Part shown: positions 45,562 through 55,442 of the stretch, one piece after another
Position numbering within the stretch: position 1 is the stretch's first letter
How the letters are laid out: each line of letters opens with the position of its first letter
From: Pleomorphomonas sp. NRK KF1
Lineage (GTDB): Bacteria > Pseudomonadota > Alphaproteobacteria > Rhizobiales > Pleomorphomonadaceae
Assembly (NCBI RefSeq): GCF_023721755.1
Contig: NZ_JAMDLH010000001.1
Span: forward strand, 434,001-498,000
DNA: 64,000 nt
Reading direction: 5' to 3'
The notes under the pieces: model-generated
Databases searched by the model: none
Seen by the model: only the letters and a program-made list of their open reading frames with translations
What the model was told of the DNA's origin: nothing
Made by a program: the position numbers and the translations under genes

Positions 45562-46263
45562 ATGGTTAATGAACGATCCGAAATCAGGACGGACATGCAC
45601 TCCGTCCCCGGTTCGCCGCCTGTCGAGTGGCGTATTGAACCAGGTCTCGTCGATTATGAGTTTGCCGTCGCCTTCATGGAGGCGCGCGTCGCTGCGATTG
45701 CGCAAGGGGATGCACGGGAACTCGTCTGGCTGGTCGAGCACCCTCCTCTCTATACTGCAGGTACGAGCGCCAACCCGGCCGACGTTGTCGAGCCGAACCG
45801 CTTCCCTGTCCATCAGACCGGACGCGGCGGGCAGTATACCTATCATGGTCCGGGCCAGAGAGTTGCCTACGTGATGCTCGACTTGGAGCGTCGCGGCAAG
45901 GATATCAGGGCTTTCGTCGCGGCGCTGGAGCGCTGGCTTATCGGGGCGCTGGCCACTTTCAACATCCGTGGAGAGAGGCGCGAGGATCGCGTGGGGGTCT
46001 GGGTTCGTCGGCCGGACAAGGCGAGCTCCGCCGAGGACAAGATCGCCGCCATCGGTATCCGCGTTCGCCGTTGGGTCAGTTTCCACGGGATCAGCCTCAA
46101 CGTCGAACCGAACCTCGATCATTTCAACGGTATCGTGCCCTGCGGCATCCGGGGGCACGGCGTCACCAGCCTCGTCGATCTGGGATTGCCGGTGACGATG
46201 GAAGATGCCGACGCTGCCTTGAAGGCAAGCTTCGTCGAGGTGTTCGGCCCCTGTGGCCCATAA
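45562..46263 (+). CDS. lipB: Octanoyltransferase
   Basis: LipB transfers octanoate from octanoyl-ACP to lipoyl domains of 2-oxoacid dehydrogenases and the glycine cleavage H protein, the first step of lipoate synthesis. The 233-residue protein has [30 protein letters not shown], the catalytic lysine in [18 protein letters not shown] and the catalytic cysteine in VPCGI, all canonical. The ATG at 45562 has AAGG about 9 bases upstream; a second ATG at 45595 is possible. lipA is not adjacent. Confidence 0.94.
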   Translation: MVNERSEIRTDMHSVPGSPPVEWRIEPGLVDYEFAVAFMEARVAAIAQGDARELVWLVEHPPLYTAGTSANPADVVEPNRFPVHQTGRGGQYTYHGPGQRVAYVMLDLERRGKDIRAFVAALERWLIGALATFNIRGERREDRVGVWVRRPDKASSAEDKIAAIGIRVRRWVSFHGISLNVEPNLDHFNGIVPCGIRGHGVTSLVDLGLPVTMEDADAALKASFVEVFGPCGP

Positions 46264-46838
46264 GCGAGTTGATCGTCCGGCGTTGACGACGCGACCCTCT
46301 GGCGACATGGACGGGAGCCTTGGCCAGCTGGCGCGAGACCTCGTTTGCGGGAACCAAATCCATTGACGGCAGAGTTTTCCTCGGCGGACATCCGTATGTA
46401 GAAGGAATATGAGTTTGTCGTTCGGCCAACCCGGTCAGGAGTTGGCCGCAGCATCGATAGACAACCTGCGCTAATCGGCGATGAGCCAGACTTTTCAAGA
46501 TGTTTGGTCTTAACCTCGATTATTTGTCATACTTAAGAAAACGATTCAGCGCTAAAAGTCGAAAACTGGATGAGGCTGGTCATCAATGCTTTTGAAGTCG
46601 AACTTGCCTGTATTTTGGCAGAAGAGCCTTCAAAAGCCCAAATTCGAACCCGGACATTATACCTTAGTATAGGTCTCAAATTCATGCGGATCAGCAGAAT
46701 ATTCCATGAAGGAGACCGATTTGTCTCTTTTGTGAGGAAGCTCACTGGGTTAACTTGCCCATAGCCGGTGTGGAGGCCGGCGTCCGGGGAGTGAAACGGG
46801 GTCTTCCGGCTGCTCCCGGAACAAATGTGGAGGAGAGA
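46264..46838. other. Long intergenic region upstream of ytfQ
   Basis: 575 bases without a convincing gene. The part from about 46490 to 46720 is AT-rich and probably contains the sugar-transport promoter. A 64-codon frame (46570-46764) has no ribosome site or recognisable product. GGAGGAGAG (46829-46837) serves ytfQ. No LacI-type palindrome of the TGACA-N4-TGTCA kind was seen here. Confidence 0.5.
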
Positions 46839-47795
46839 ATGCGCACTCTTAGTTTGCTCGCCGCGACCGCCTTTGCGACGGCTCTTTCCGTTTCATCTGC
46901 CTTTGCGCTGACCGTTGGTTTCTCGCAGATCGGTTCGGAATCCGGCTGGCGCGCCGCCGAGACGAGCGTCACCAAGCTCGAAGCCCAGAAACGCGGCATC
47001 GACCTGAAGTTCGCCGACGCGCAGCAGAAGCAGGAAAACCAGATCAAGGCCGTTCGTTCGTTCATCGCCCAGGGCGTTGACGCGATCCTGATCGCCCCGG
47101 TGGTCGCCACCGGCTGGGACGCCGTCCTCAAGGAAGCCAAGGAAGCCGAGATTCCGGTGATCCTGCTCGACCGTACGGTCGATGCTCCCGAGGACCTCTA
47201 TCTCACCGCCGTCACGTCCGACACCGTCTATGAGGGCAAGGTTGCCGGCGAGTGGCTCGTGAAGGAAGTCGGCGACAAGCCGTGCAACATCGTCGAGCTG
47301 CAGGGCACGACGGGCTCGTCGCCGGCCATCAACCGCAAGAAGGGCTTTGACGAGGCCATCGCCGGCCACGACAACCTGAAGATCGTACGCAGCCAGACCG
47401 GTGACTTCACCCGTACCAAGGGCAAGGAAGTCATGGAGAGCTTCATCAAGGCGGAAGACGGCGGCAAGAACATCTGCGCCCTCTACGCTCACAACGACGA
47501 CATGGCCGTGGGCGCCATCCAGGCGATCAAGGAAGCCGGCCTGAAGCCGGGCACCGACATCCTCGTCGTTTCGATCGATGCGGTGCCGGATATCTTCCAG
47601 GCCTTCGTTGCCGGTGAAGCCAACGCCACCGTCGAACTGACGCCCAACATGGCCGGCCCGGCCTTCGACGCCCTTGACGCCTATCTCAAGGACAAGAAGG
47701 AGCCCGCCAAGTGGATCCAGACCGAATCCAAGCTCTATACGCCGGCTGATGACCCGCAGAAGGTCTACGACGAGAAGAAGGGTCTCGGTTACTGA
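46839..47795 (+). CDS. ytfQ: Galactofuranose ABC transporter, substrate-binding protein
   Basis: Periplasmic sugar-binding protein of 318 residues, very close to E. coli YtfQ, which binds galactofuranose and, less tightly, galactopyranose. A signal peptide (about residues 1-23) is followed by LTVGFSQIGSESGWRAAET, QENQIKAVRSFIAQGVDAI, APVVATGWD, GDFTRTKGKEVMESFIKA and YAHNDDMAVGAIQAIKEAGLKPG. The start at 46839 has GGAGGAGAG just upstream. It leads an operon ytfQ-ytfR-ytfT-yjfF; two hairpins separate it from ytfR, the usual way to make more binding protein than transporter. Confidence 0.93.
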   Translation: MRTLSLLAATAFATALSVSSAFALTVGFSQIGSESGWRAAETSVTKLEAQKRGIDLKFADAQQKQENQIKAVRSFIAQGVDAILIAPVVATGWDAVLKEAKEAEIPVILLDRTVDAPEDLYLTAVTSDTVYEGKVAGEWLVKEVGDKPCNIVELQGTTGSSPAINRKKGFDEAIAGHDNLKIVRSQTGDFTRTKGKEVMESFIKAEDGGKNICALYAHNDDMAVGAIQAIKEAGLKPGTDILVVSIDAVPDIFQAFVAGEANATVELTPNMAGPAFDALDAYLKDKKEPAKWIQTESKLYTPADDPQKVYDEKKGLGY

Positions 47796-47806
47796 TACCA
47801 TTCTGG

Positions 47807-47836
47807 AGCGCCGCCCCTTTGCGAACGGGCGGCGCT
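47807..47836 (+). terminator. Hairpin 1 between ytfQ and ytfR
   Basis: AGCGCCGCCC (47807-47816) pairs perfectly with GGGCGGCGCT (47827-47836), followed by TCCCTTCATT. Probably a partial terminator or mRNA-stabilising hairpin after the binding-protein gene. Confidence 0.65.
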
Positions 47837-47893
47837 TCCCTTCATTGCCGGGCCGCTTTTTCCGGCTGCCGGCGGGCTTGTCCCTCGGGGTGA

Positions 47894-47924
47894 GGCCGCC
47901 GCATCGGAGGGCGGCCCGTTTCTT
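47894..47924 (+). terminator. Hairpin 2 between ytfQ and ytfR
   Basis: GGCCGCC (47894-47900) pairs with GGCGGCC (47910-47916), followed by CGTTTCTTTG, which is T-rich. It stands 27 bases before the ytfR start and may attenuate read-through. Confidence 0.55.
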
Positions 47925-47951
47925 TGATCGGCAATAGTTGGACCTGCTACC

Positions 47952-49472
47952 ATGGCGAACGCTCAGCCGCTGCTATCCGTACGCGGAGTCAGCAAGGCCT
48001 TTCTCGGCGTATCCGCGCTCGAAAACGTCGACTTCACGCTCAAGGCCGGTGAAGTGCATGCCCTTCTCGGCGAGAACGGCGCGGGCAAATCGACCCTCAT
48101 CAAGATCATCACGGGTGCTTACCGTCGCGACGAGGGCGAGGTCCTGCTCGAGGGGACGCCCATCTTTCCGCGCGACGTCGTCGACGCCCAGAAGCTCGGC
48201 ATCGGCACCGTCTACCAGGAGGTCAACCTCCTGACCAACCTCACCGTAGCCGAGAACCTTTTTCTCGGGCGCGAGCCCAAGCGCTTCGGCCTGACCGACG
48301 TTCGAGAAATGAACCGCCGTTCGCGCGCCATTCTCGATACCTACGGCCTCAACATCGACGTCACCGCGCCGCTCGCCAACTTCTCGGTCGCCATCCAGCA
48401 GGTCGTCGCCATTGCCCGCGCCGTGGACATTTCCGGCAAGGTGCTGGTGCTGGACGAGCCGACAGCCAGCCTCGACGCCCACGAGGTGGAGATGCTGTTC
48501 GCCGTGGTGCGGCAGCTCCGTGAGCGCGGCATGGGCATCATCTTCATCAGCCATTTCCTCGATCAGGTCTACGACATCGCCGATACCATCACGGTGTTGC
48601 GCAACGGTCGGTTGATCGACACCGTGCCGGTTGCCGGCCTTGATCGTCTGAAGCTGGTCTCCATGATGCTCGGCCGCCAGCTCGAGGCCGACGTCAAGCG
48701 CACGATCGACCCCAATACGGCCAAGGCCGAGCCGCTGGTCTCCCTGCGCGGGCTCGGCAAGCGTGGCAACATAGATCCGCTCGACCTCGACATCCGCCAG
48801 GGCGAGGTGGTCGGCATCGCCGGTCTTCTCGGCTCCGGTCGAACGGAAACGGCGCAGCTCGTGTTCGGCATCGAGCGCGCCGACAGCGGCACCATCAGCG
48901 TTGCCGGCACACCGGTCAACATGTCCTCGCCGCGCAAGGCGATTTCCCATGGTTTCGCCTTCTGCCCCGAGGATCGGAAGACTGACGGCATCGTCGGCGA
49001 CCTGTCGGTGCGCGAGAACATCATCTTCGCCTTGCAGGCCCAGCGCGGCTGGATGAGGCCTCTTTCCCGTTCGGAACAGGAGGCGCTGGCCGACCGCTAC
49101 ATCGCCGCGCTGGACATCCGTACCTCCGACCGCGAGAAGCCGATCAAGTTCCTGTCCGGCGGCAATCAGCAGAAAGTGTTGCTGGCCCGCTGGCTTGCCA
49201 CCAATCCGCGCTTCCTGATCCTCGATGAGCCGACGCGCGGCATCGACGTCGGCGCCCATGCGGAAATCATCCGCCTGATCATCGATCTCTGCGAACGTGG
49301 AATGGCGCTTCTGGTCATTTCGTCCGAGCTTGGCGAACTCGTCGGCTATTCGTCCCGCATCATCGTATTGAGGGATCGCAAGATGGTCAGCGAACTGACC
49401 GGCGACGAGATTTCCACCGAACACATCATGAAGGCCATCGCTTCGCATGGCGCGACCGGGGAGGCAGCGTAA
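47952..49472 (+). CDS. ytfR: Galactofuranose ABC transporter, ATP-binding protein
   Basis: Tandem ATPase of 506 residues of the ribose/galactose importer class. The first domain has Walker A GENGAGKSTL (about residue 40) and Walker B VLVLDEPTASLD. The second has the family's degenerate P-loop GLLGSGRTETAQ, LSGGNQQKVLLARWL and LILDEPTRGIDVGAHAEI. It energises uptake through YtfT and YjfF. ytfT starts on the last base of its stop codon (TAATG), so the two are translationally coupled. Confidence 0.93.
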   Translation: MANAQPLLSVRGVSKAFLGVSALENVDFTLKAGEVHALLGENGAGKSTLIKIITGAYRRDEGEVLLEGTPIFPRDVVDAQKLGIGTVYQEVNLLTNLTVAENLFLGREPKRFGLTDVREMNRRSRAILDTYGLNIDVTAPLANFSVAIQQVVAIARAVDISGKVLVLDEPTASLDAHEVEMLFAVVRQLRERGMGIIFISHFLDQVYDIADTITVLRNGRLIDTVPVAGLDRLKLVSMMLGRQLEADVKRTIDPNTAKAEPLVSLRGLGKRGNIDPLDLDIRQGEVVGIAGLLGSGRTETAQLVFGIERADSGTISVAGTPVNMSSPRKAISHGFAFCPEDRKTDGIVGDLSVRENIIFALQAQRGWMRPLSRSEQEALADRYIAALDIRTSDREKPIKFLSGGNQQKVLLARWLATNPRFLILDEPTRGIDVGAHAEIIRLIIDLCERGMALLVISSELGELVGYSSRIIVLRDRKMVSELTGDEISTEHIMKAIASHGATGEAA

Positions 49473-50506
49473 TGGCCGTTCCGACCATCGTCCGTGAGCG
49501 GACACCCCAGATCATCGTCCTGGCGGTGATCCTGGCGCTCAACGCCATCATATCGCCAGGCTTCTTCTCGATCGAGATCCAGAACGACCGCCTGTACGGT
49601 TCGTTGATCGACGTGCTCAATCGCGGCGCACCGGTCACCCTGCTGGCCATAGGCATGACGCTGGTGATCGCCACCAAGGGCATCGACCTGTCGGTTGGCG
49701 CGGTCATGGCCATCGTAGGCGCCGTCGCCGCTTCGCTGATCACCTCCGGCTACTCCCTGCCGGCAACGCTGGCCGGTGCGCTCTTCGTGGGTCTTGCCTG
49801 CGGTCTCTGGAACGGCGCACTGGTCGCCCTTCTCGACATTCAACCGATCATCGCCACCCTGATCCTGATGGTGGCCGGTCGTGGTATCGCCCAGCTCATC
49901 ACCGAAGGCGTCATCCTGACCTTCAACGACAAGCCCGAGCTGATCTTCGTCGGCTCCGGCTCGTTCCTCAGCCTGCCCATGCCGGTGATCATCTGGATCT
50001 TCGTTGCGATTTTGGCGATCCTGGTGGTTCGTCGCTCGGCGCTCGGCCTCCTGATCGAGGCGATCGGCGTCAATCGGCGCGCCTCGACGCTGTCCGGCGT
50101 CAACTCTCGCGTCATCCTGCTCGCCGTCTATGCGGTGTCCGGACTTTGCGCGGCAACGGCGGGTGTCATCGCAGCCGCCGACATCAAGGGCGCCGACGCC
50201 AACAACGCCGGTCTCTGGCTGGAGATGGACGCCATCCTGGCGGTGGTCATCGGCGGGACGTCGCTGCTCGGCGGCCGCTTCTCGCTGGTGGGCTCGCTGA
50301 TGGGGGCGATGATCATCCAGTCGCTCAATACGGGCATTCTGCTGGCTGGCTTCCCGCCGGAATTCAACCTCATCATCAAGGCGGCGATCATTCTGATCAT
50401 TCTGATCGTCCAGTCGCCAGCCAGTCAGGCGGCCATGGCCAACTTCCGGGCCAGCCGGCAAACCGTGGCGATCAAGACCGAAAGCAGGGAGCACGCGGCG
50501 CGATGA
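49472..50506 (+). CDS. ytfT: Galactofuranose ABC transporter, permease
   Basis: Membrane permease of 344 residues with about eight hydrophobic segments. RGAPVTLLAIGMTLVIATKGIDLSVG and AVVIGGTSLLGGRFSLVGSLMGA are typical of the RbsC/YtfT family. It pairs with YjfF to form the channel. Its start overlaps the ytfR stop and its stop overlaps the yjfF start (ATGA), so the three genes are tightly coupled. Confidence 0.92.
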   Translation: MAVPTIVRERTPQIIVLAVILALNAIISPGFFSIEIQNDRLYGSLIDVLNRGAPVTLLAIGMTLVIATKGIDLSVGAVMAIVGAVAASLITSGYSLPATLAGALFVGLACGLWNGALVALLDIQPIIATLILMVAGRGIAQLITEGVILTFNDKPELIFVGSGSFLSLPMPVIIWIFVAILAILVVRRSALGLLIEAIGVNRRASTLSGVNSRVILLAVYAVSGLCAATAGVIAAADIKGADANNAGLWLEMDAILAVVIGGTSLLGGRFSLVGSLMGAMIIQSLNTGILLAGFPPEFNLIIKAAIILIILIVQSPASQAAMANFRASRQTVAIKTESREHAAR

Positions 50507-51507
50507 AGAACTCCAAGTACCTGCCGCTGTTGGCCACCTTTGTGGTCTTCGTGCTGGCCTACGTCATTTGCATCTCGGTGTTTCCGAACATGCTGTCGAC
50601 GCGTGTTGCAGGCAATCTCCTGACCGACAACGCCTTCCTCGGCATCACGGCGGTCGGCATGACCTTCGTGATCCTGTCCGGCGGCATCGATCTGTCGGTG
50701 GGTTCGGTGATCGCCTTTACCGGTGTGTTCCTGTCCGTGATCCTGCGGGACACTTCCATCCACCCGCTGGCGGCCTTTGTGATTGTGCTGGCCCTCACCA
50801 CCGCCTTCGGGGCGGCGATGGGAGGCGTCATCTTCTTCCTCGACATGCCGCCCTTCATCGTGACGCTGGCCGGCATGTTCCTCGCCCGTGGCATTTCCTA
50901 CCTGTTGACGACGGAGTCGGTGCCCATCACCCATCCGTTCTATTCCACCCTGCAGGACCTCTATATCAGGATGCCCGGCGGTGGACGGTTGACGCTCATT
51001 GCCATGATCATGCTGGCGGTGTTCGCCTTCGGCATCATCCTCGCCCAGCGCACCCGCTTCGGCACCTACGTCTACGCGCTCGGCGGCAACCTTACGTCGG
51101 CGCAGCTGATGGGCGTGCCCGTGGCGAAGACGACTGTCGGCATCTATGCCCTGTCGGGTTTCCTGGCCGGCCTCTCCGGCATCGTCTTCTCGCTCTACAC
51201 CTCGGCCGGCTACTCGCTGGCGGCCGTCGGCGTCGAGCTCGATGCCATCGCCGCCGTGGTGATCGGCGGGACGCTGCTGACCGGCGGCTATGGCTTCGTC
51301 GCCGGCACGTTCCTGGGTATCTGCATCCAGGGGCTGATCCAGACCTACATCGTGTTCGACGGCACGCTGTCGAGCTGGTGGACGAAGATCGTCATCGGTC
51401 TCCTGTTGTTCGGCTTCATCGCCCTGCAGCGTGGCCTGATGTGGATGTCCGAGCGCAGCGCCCGAAACATGCGGCATGCCTCGGCCGCCCAGGCAAGCAG
51501 CGCCTGA
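50503..51507 (+). CDS. yjfF: Galactofuranose ABC transporter, permease
   Basis: Second membrane permease of the importer, 334 residues, about eight hydrophobic segments. TAVGMTFVILSGGIDLSVGSVIAFTG and IAAVVIGGTLLTGGYGFVAGTFLG show the family. The ATG at 50503 overlaps the ytfT TGA; a longer frame from 50146 is out of place because it would overlap ytfT by 360 bases. The operon ends at the hairpin 51530-51559. Confidence 0.92.
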   Translation: MKNSKYLPLLATFVVFVLAYVICISVFPNMLSTRVAGNLLTDNAFLGITAVGMTFVILSGGIDLSVGSVIAFTGVFLSVILRDTSIHPLAAFVIVLALTTAFGAAMGGVIFFLDMPPFIVTLAGMFLARGISYLLTTESVPITHPFYSTLQDLYIRMPGGGRLTLIAMIMLAVFAFGIILAQRTRFGTYVYALGGNLTSAQLMGVPVAKTTVGIYALSGFLAGLSGIVFSLYTSAGYSLAAVGVELDAIAAVVIGGTLLTGGYGFVAGTFLGICIQGLIQTYIVFDGTLSSWWTKIVIGLLLFGFIALQRGLMWMSERSARNMRHASAAQASSA

Positions 51508-51529
51508 CGGAACAACCTTGAACAAGCGA

Positions 51530-51559
51530 AACCGCCGCCGGAACGATCCGGCGGCGGTT
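51530..51559. terminator. Bidirectional terminator between yjfF and galT
   Basis: AACCGCCGCCGG (51530-51541) and CCGGCGGCGGTT (51548-51559) form a perfect 12-base-pair stem with a 6-base loop between the two convergent stop codons. The downstream T-tracts are short. Confidence 0.75.
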
Positions 51560-51590
51560 CCATTTCGAGCAGGCAGTTAACGCGGATCGA

Positions 51591-52631
51591 TTACCGATCG
51601 AGGTAATGGACGGTGGGTAGATCGCGCAGTCGCTGCGCCGCCGTCTCCGGCGTCAGGTCGCGCTGGGGCGAACCGAGCATCTCGAAGCCGACCATGAATT
51701 TCTTCACCGTCGCCGAGCGCAAAAGCGGCGGATAGAAGTGGGCGTGGAACATCCACTCCTCGTGCGCCTCTCCATCGGTCGGCTTCTGATGGAACCCCAT
51801 CGAATAGGGAAAGGACGTCTCGAACAGGTTGTCGTAGCGGATGGCGATGTTGGACAGCGCATCGGCCAGCGATACTCGCTCATCGGCGGTGAACTCATCG
51901 AAGCCGCCGATGCGGCGCTTGGGCAGCACCATGGTCTCGAACGGCCAGATCGCCCAATAGGGCACCAGCACGACGAAATGGTCGTTCTGGTGGATGATGC
52001 GCTCGCCGAGTGACAGCTCCTTCTGGACATAGTCGAGCAGCATCGCCCTGCCCTTGTCCTTGAAATAGGCCAACTGGCGTTCGGTCTCCTTGGCGGTCTC
52101 GTTGGGCATGTGTCGGCTCGACCAGATCTGACCGTGCGGATGCGGCTGCGAGCAGCCCATCACCTCGCCCCGGTTCTCGAAGATCAAAACCGAACCGATG
52201 TCCGGCTTCGAGCCGAGGTCGACGAACTGCTCGACCCACGCATCGACCACATAGGTGATCTCTTCGACGGACATGCGCGCCAGCGTCTGGTCGTGACGTG
52301 GCGAGAAGCACAGCACCCGGCATAGACCGGATTCGCCCTCGGCAATCATCAGCCCGTCGTCGTTCTGATAATCAGAGGGCGCATCCGGCGTCAGCGCCGC
52401 GAAATCGTTCGTGAAAACGAAGGTGTGCTTGTAGTCGGGGTTGCGCTCGCCGTTCATACGCAGATTGCCGGTGCATAGATTGCACTTCGGATCGTGCGCA
52501 ATGCCGGCGACGGGCGGCAGCTTCTCCACCTGCCCTTGCCACGGACGCTTGGCCCGGTGAGGAGACACCAAAACCCACTCTCCAGTGAGCGGATTGAACC
52601 GGCGGTGGGGATGATCGGCGAACGCGTTCAT
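51591..52631 (-). CDS. galT: Galactose-1-phosphate uridylyltransferase
   Basis: Leloir-pathway enzyme that exchanges UMP between UDP-glucose and galactose-1-phosphate. The 346-residue protein starts [28 protein letters not shown]. It has a zinc-binding CNLC and the catalytic histidine triad in [14 protein letters not shown], and ends [16 protein letters not shown]. The ATG at 52631 is preferred to 52640 because GGA lies about 9 bases before it. It is downstream of galK on the same strand (94 bases apart). galE and galM are not in the window. Confidence 0.94.
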   Translation of the reverse strand: MNAFADHPHRRFNPLTGEWVLVSPHRAKRPWQGQVEKLPPVAGIAHDPKCNLCTGNLRMNGERNPDYKHTFVFTNDFAALTPDAPSDYQNDDGLMIAEGESGLCRVLCFSPRHDQTLARMSVEEITYVVDAWVEQFVDLGSKPDIGSVLIFENRGEVMGCSQPHPHGQIWSSRHMPNETAKETERQLAYFKDKGRAMLLDYVQKELSLGERIIHQNDHFVVLVPYWAIWPFETMVLPKRRIGGFDEFTADERVSLADALSNIAIRYDNLFETSFPYSMGFHQKPTDGEAHEEWMFHAHFYPPLLRSATVKKFMVGFEMLGSPQRDLTPETAAQRLRDLPTVHYLDR

Positions 52632-52725
52632 GATTTCCATCCTGGTCGGCGACCGGCAGGGACGCGGGGGCGGCCCGGAAAAGGGGATGGAGCGGTTCGC
52701 CCTGGCGTCCGCCCCGTTGTAACGA

Positions 52726-53883
52726 TCAGCCCGCGAGCGGACCGACCCCCTGCTGCGGCGAGCAGGCGAAGATGGTCGACTTGAGACCGGTGGCCTTCTC
52801 GTAGGCTGCCTTCACGTTCTCCATGAAAGCTTCGGCAGCTCCGGCCTCGACGAGGCTCACCGTAGAACCACCGAATCCGCCGCCGGTCATGCGCGAGCCA
52901 AACACGCCGGGCTGCCTCTGGGCGATATCGACCAAGACGTCGACCTCCTCGCAGGAGATTTCGTAGTCGTCGCGCATCGAGGCATGCGACTGGTTCATCA
53001 GTTCGCCGCAGCGGGCGAGATCGCCGGCGGCGAGCGCGTCGGCCGCCTCGATCACCCGCTCGTCCTCTGTGACGATGTGGCGTGCGCGACGGTACGTGAC
53101 ATCAGAGAGCAGCGCCTTGTTGGCTTCGAGGCCGGCGGGCGTCACGTCGCGCAACGCCTTGATCGGACCAAGCCCCGGAGAAAGAAGATGGACCGCCTCC
53201 TCGCACGAGGCGCGCCGCTTGTTGTACTCGCCGGACGCCAGCTCGTGATGGACCATCGAGTTGGCAACCACGATACGGGCTCGCGGGTCGATCGGCACCG
53301 GTCGCTTTTCCAGGCTGCGACAGTCGATCATCAGCGCATGGTCGTGCTGGCCATTGCAGGAGATGAACTGGTCCATGATGCCGCAGCGCATGCCGACGAA
53401 CTCGTTCTCGGCCTTCTGGCAGAGCTTGGCGAGTTCGATCGTGTCGATGGGCAGTCCGGCAACGGTGAGAAGGCTATAGCCGATCGATACCTCAAGCGCC
53501 GCCGAGGACGACAGGCCTGAACCGACGGGCACCGATGAAGCGACCAGGATGTCGGCGCCCTTGAGCTTCTTCCCGGCCCCGGCCAGCGCCACCGCAACGC
53601 CGAAGACGTAGTCGGTCCAGTCGCGCTTCGGCCCGGGAGCAGGATCGTCCAGATCGAACTCTCGCGTCTCGCCGATCTTTGCCGAGTGAACACGGAGGAT
53701 TCTGTCTGCACGTGGCGCCACGGCGGCACGCGTTTCGTACTCCAGGGCCGCGGGCATGATGAAGCCGTCGTTGTAGTCGGTGTGTTCGCCGATCAGGTTG
53801 ACGCGCCCTGGAGCTCTGACCAGAAACGGCTCTCTTCCGAAGGTATCCTTGAATCCTGCCTTGAGCTCGTCGACGCTGAACAT
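52726..53883 (-). CDS. galK: Galactokinase
   Basis: GHMP kinase of 385 residues that phosphorylates galactose at C1, supplying the substrate of the galT product. The galactokinase signature [22 protein letters not shown] lies at about residues 26-47. The ATP loop is [14 protein letters not shown] (about 119-132), and the C-terminal motif is [14 protein letters not shown]. The ATG at 53883 follows GGAGGCGAGAAG and matches the family. galK and galT form a probable operon next to the galactofuranose importer. Confidence 0.94.
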   Translation of the reverse strand: MFSVDELKAGFKDTFGREPFLVRAPGRVNLIGEHTDYNDGFIMPAALEYETRAAVAPRADRILRVHSAKIGETREFDLDDPAPGPKRDWTDYVFGVAVALAGAGKKLKGADILVASSVPVGSGLSSSAALEVSIGYSLLTVAGLPIDTIELAKLCQKAENEFVGMRCGIMDQFISCNGQHDHALMIDCRSLEKRPVPIDPRARIVVANSMVHHELASGEYNKRRASCEEAVHLLSPGLGPIKALRDVTPAGLEANKALLSDVTYRRARHIVTEDERVIEAADALAAGDLARCGELMNQSHASMRDDYEISCEEVDVLVDIAQRQPGVFGSRMTGGGFGGSTVSLVEAGAAEAFMENVKAAYEKATGLKSTIFACSPQQGVGPLAG

Positions 53884-54121
53884 GTTGGCTTCTCGCCTCC
53901 CGAAGATCATGGCCGGCGTTTCCTCCGAAACGGTTGCCGGCATGGATGAATGCGCTGATTCAATTGCGCCGCTTCGGGCTCACGCAGCGAGGCGACACTC
54001 CCTTATAGACAGCATAAAACAACCCGGCAAGCATCGGACGGTTGCGCGCCTTTGCGTATGACCCTGCATTTCCGCCCCCGACGGAGCGAACGAAAAAGGC
54101 TTGATGCGAGCGCGAACTTAC

Positions 54122-55078
54122 TTATGGCAGACCCTGGGTGCGGCCATGCTCGGCCCGGAAGGCCTTGGGGCTGCATCCCGTGTAGCGGCGGAACACGCGG
54201 CTGAAATAGAGCGGGTCCTCGTAGCCCACCTGGGCTGCGATCTGCTTCACCGGGCTGGGCGTGACGAGAAGAAGGTGGCAGGCGAACTGGATCACCTGCT
54301 CCTCGCGCCATTTAAGGATCGACCGCCCAAGCGTCTGGGTGAACAGATGGGCCAGACGCGACGGTGACAGGCAGACCGCCTGGGCAATCTCCGCCACGGA
54401 AAGCGGCCTGTGCAGGTTGTCGGTCACGAACTTGCAGGCCATTAGCAGGCGCTGATCGAAGTGTCCCGGCGGCGCCGTCGCCCGATCGTTCTTGGCGCAC
54501 AGCAGTATCACTCTCTCAAGGAGATTCATGGCGAGTTCCATGGAGAGAAGGTCGGTGTTGGCCGACCAGCTCGCCACTTCCCCGAACAGCGCCTCCAGCG
54601 TCGCGACCAGCGACTTGTCGTCGACCCGCTGTACGAAAAACGCGCCTCGCGCTCCGCGCCAGGACAGCCAGCCGCTCCAGAAGGCGCGCGGCTGGAAATA
54701 GATCCAGCGATGCCACCATTCCGATGCGCCGGGCGCGCGCCCATAGTCGTGAATGGCCCCCGGCGGAAACAGCACGAGATCACCCGGTTCAACCGTGAAA
54801 CGGTTCTCGCCGTCAAAAACTTCTCCGCTGCCCTTGATCGTCAGGTTGATGATCCAGCCACGCATGCCGTCCGGCCGTTCGATGCGGAAATCGAGCGGCC
54901 CGCCCCGTTCGATCGGGGTGATACCGGCGACGAGGCGCGTATCGAAATGGAAGCCGGGAAACAGCGGGGCGACGAAGGGATCAGCCGTCGTCTCGCCTCC
55001 CGCCTGCAGGAGCGACAAACGGCGAATGACGCTTTCGACCTGAGCCGGCGCGGAAAGGGGGGCGGCAGTATCGTCCAT
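54122..55078 (-). CDS. araC: AraC-type arabinose operon regulator
   Basis: Transcriptional regulator of 318 residues resembling E. coli AraC over its whole length, including the sugar-binding cupin. Matches include FHFDTRLVAGITPIERGGPLDF, MRGWIINLTIKGSGEV, LFPPGAIHDYGR, and ASEWWHRWIYFQPRAFW. The C-terminal double helix-turn-helix has VCLSPSRLAHLFTQTLG and VGYEDPLYFSRVFRRYTG. It is divergent from araD and should switch the arabinose genes on when L-arabinose is bound. It has about 30 extra residues before the part that matches E. coli. Confidence 0.88.
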   Translation of the reverse strand: MDDTAAPLSAPAQVESVIRRLSLLQAGGETTADPFVAPLFPGFHFDTRLVAGITPIERGGPLDFRIERPDGMRGWIINLTIKGSGEVFDGENRFTVEPGDLVLFPPGAIHDYGRAPGASEWWHRWIYFQPRAFWSGWLSWRGARGAFFVQRVDDKSLVATLEALFGEVASWSANTDLLSMELAMNLLERVILLCAKNDRATAPPGHFDQRLLMACKFVTDNLHRPLSVAEIAQAVCLSPSRLAHLFTQTLGRSILKWREEQVIQFACHLLLVTPSPVKQIAAQVGYEDPLYFSRVFRRYTGCSPKAFRAEHGRTQGLP

Positions 55079-55442
55079 GTAAAAAGCTGGATTAGCCCTT
55101 TGGGATGCAGATGGGGAGCACTATAATCCCCCCAATCAAAATGAGCAATAACAGCGGCTTGAATTCGATCGCCGACAAGGAGGAAGAGGCTGGGCGTTTC
55201 GCGCGGAGGGCGAAATTCGTCCGCATCAACGTTGTCTCCTAAGCGAAACCACGTGGCGCTTTTCGGCGCGCCATCCGGAGCGCAGCTTCCGCTTCCACGT
55301 TGCGCGAGAGGATCAAACGCAAGCAAATCGGGCCTGAAATTCGGCTCTTAAGCCGAGACCCAGGTGCGCCGTTGGGTTATCTAGCGCTGTTGGCCGCCAC
55401 GAGTCGCGGCCGGCAAACGAAACATGCTGAAGGCAGCCATCC
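55079..55442. other. araC-araD divergent regulatory region
   Basis: 364 bases between the divergent araC and araD genes. TATAAT at 55122-55127 could be a -10 element for the araD direction, with a poor -35 (TTTGGG, 55099-55104). GGGG-AGCACTATAAT-CCCC around it forms a short inverted repeat. No clear copy of the E. coli araI half-site (TAGC-N6-TCC) was found. The last 60 bases contain the araD ribosome site. Confidence 0.45.

Noticed and set aside
46570-46764. 64-codon frame upstream of ytfQ
   Set aside because: No ribosome site; AT-rich non-coding look; overlaps the likely promoter region.
47973-49505. 510-codon minus-strand frame
   Set aside because: Antisense to ytfR with no recognisable domains.
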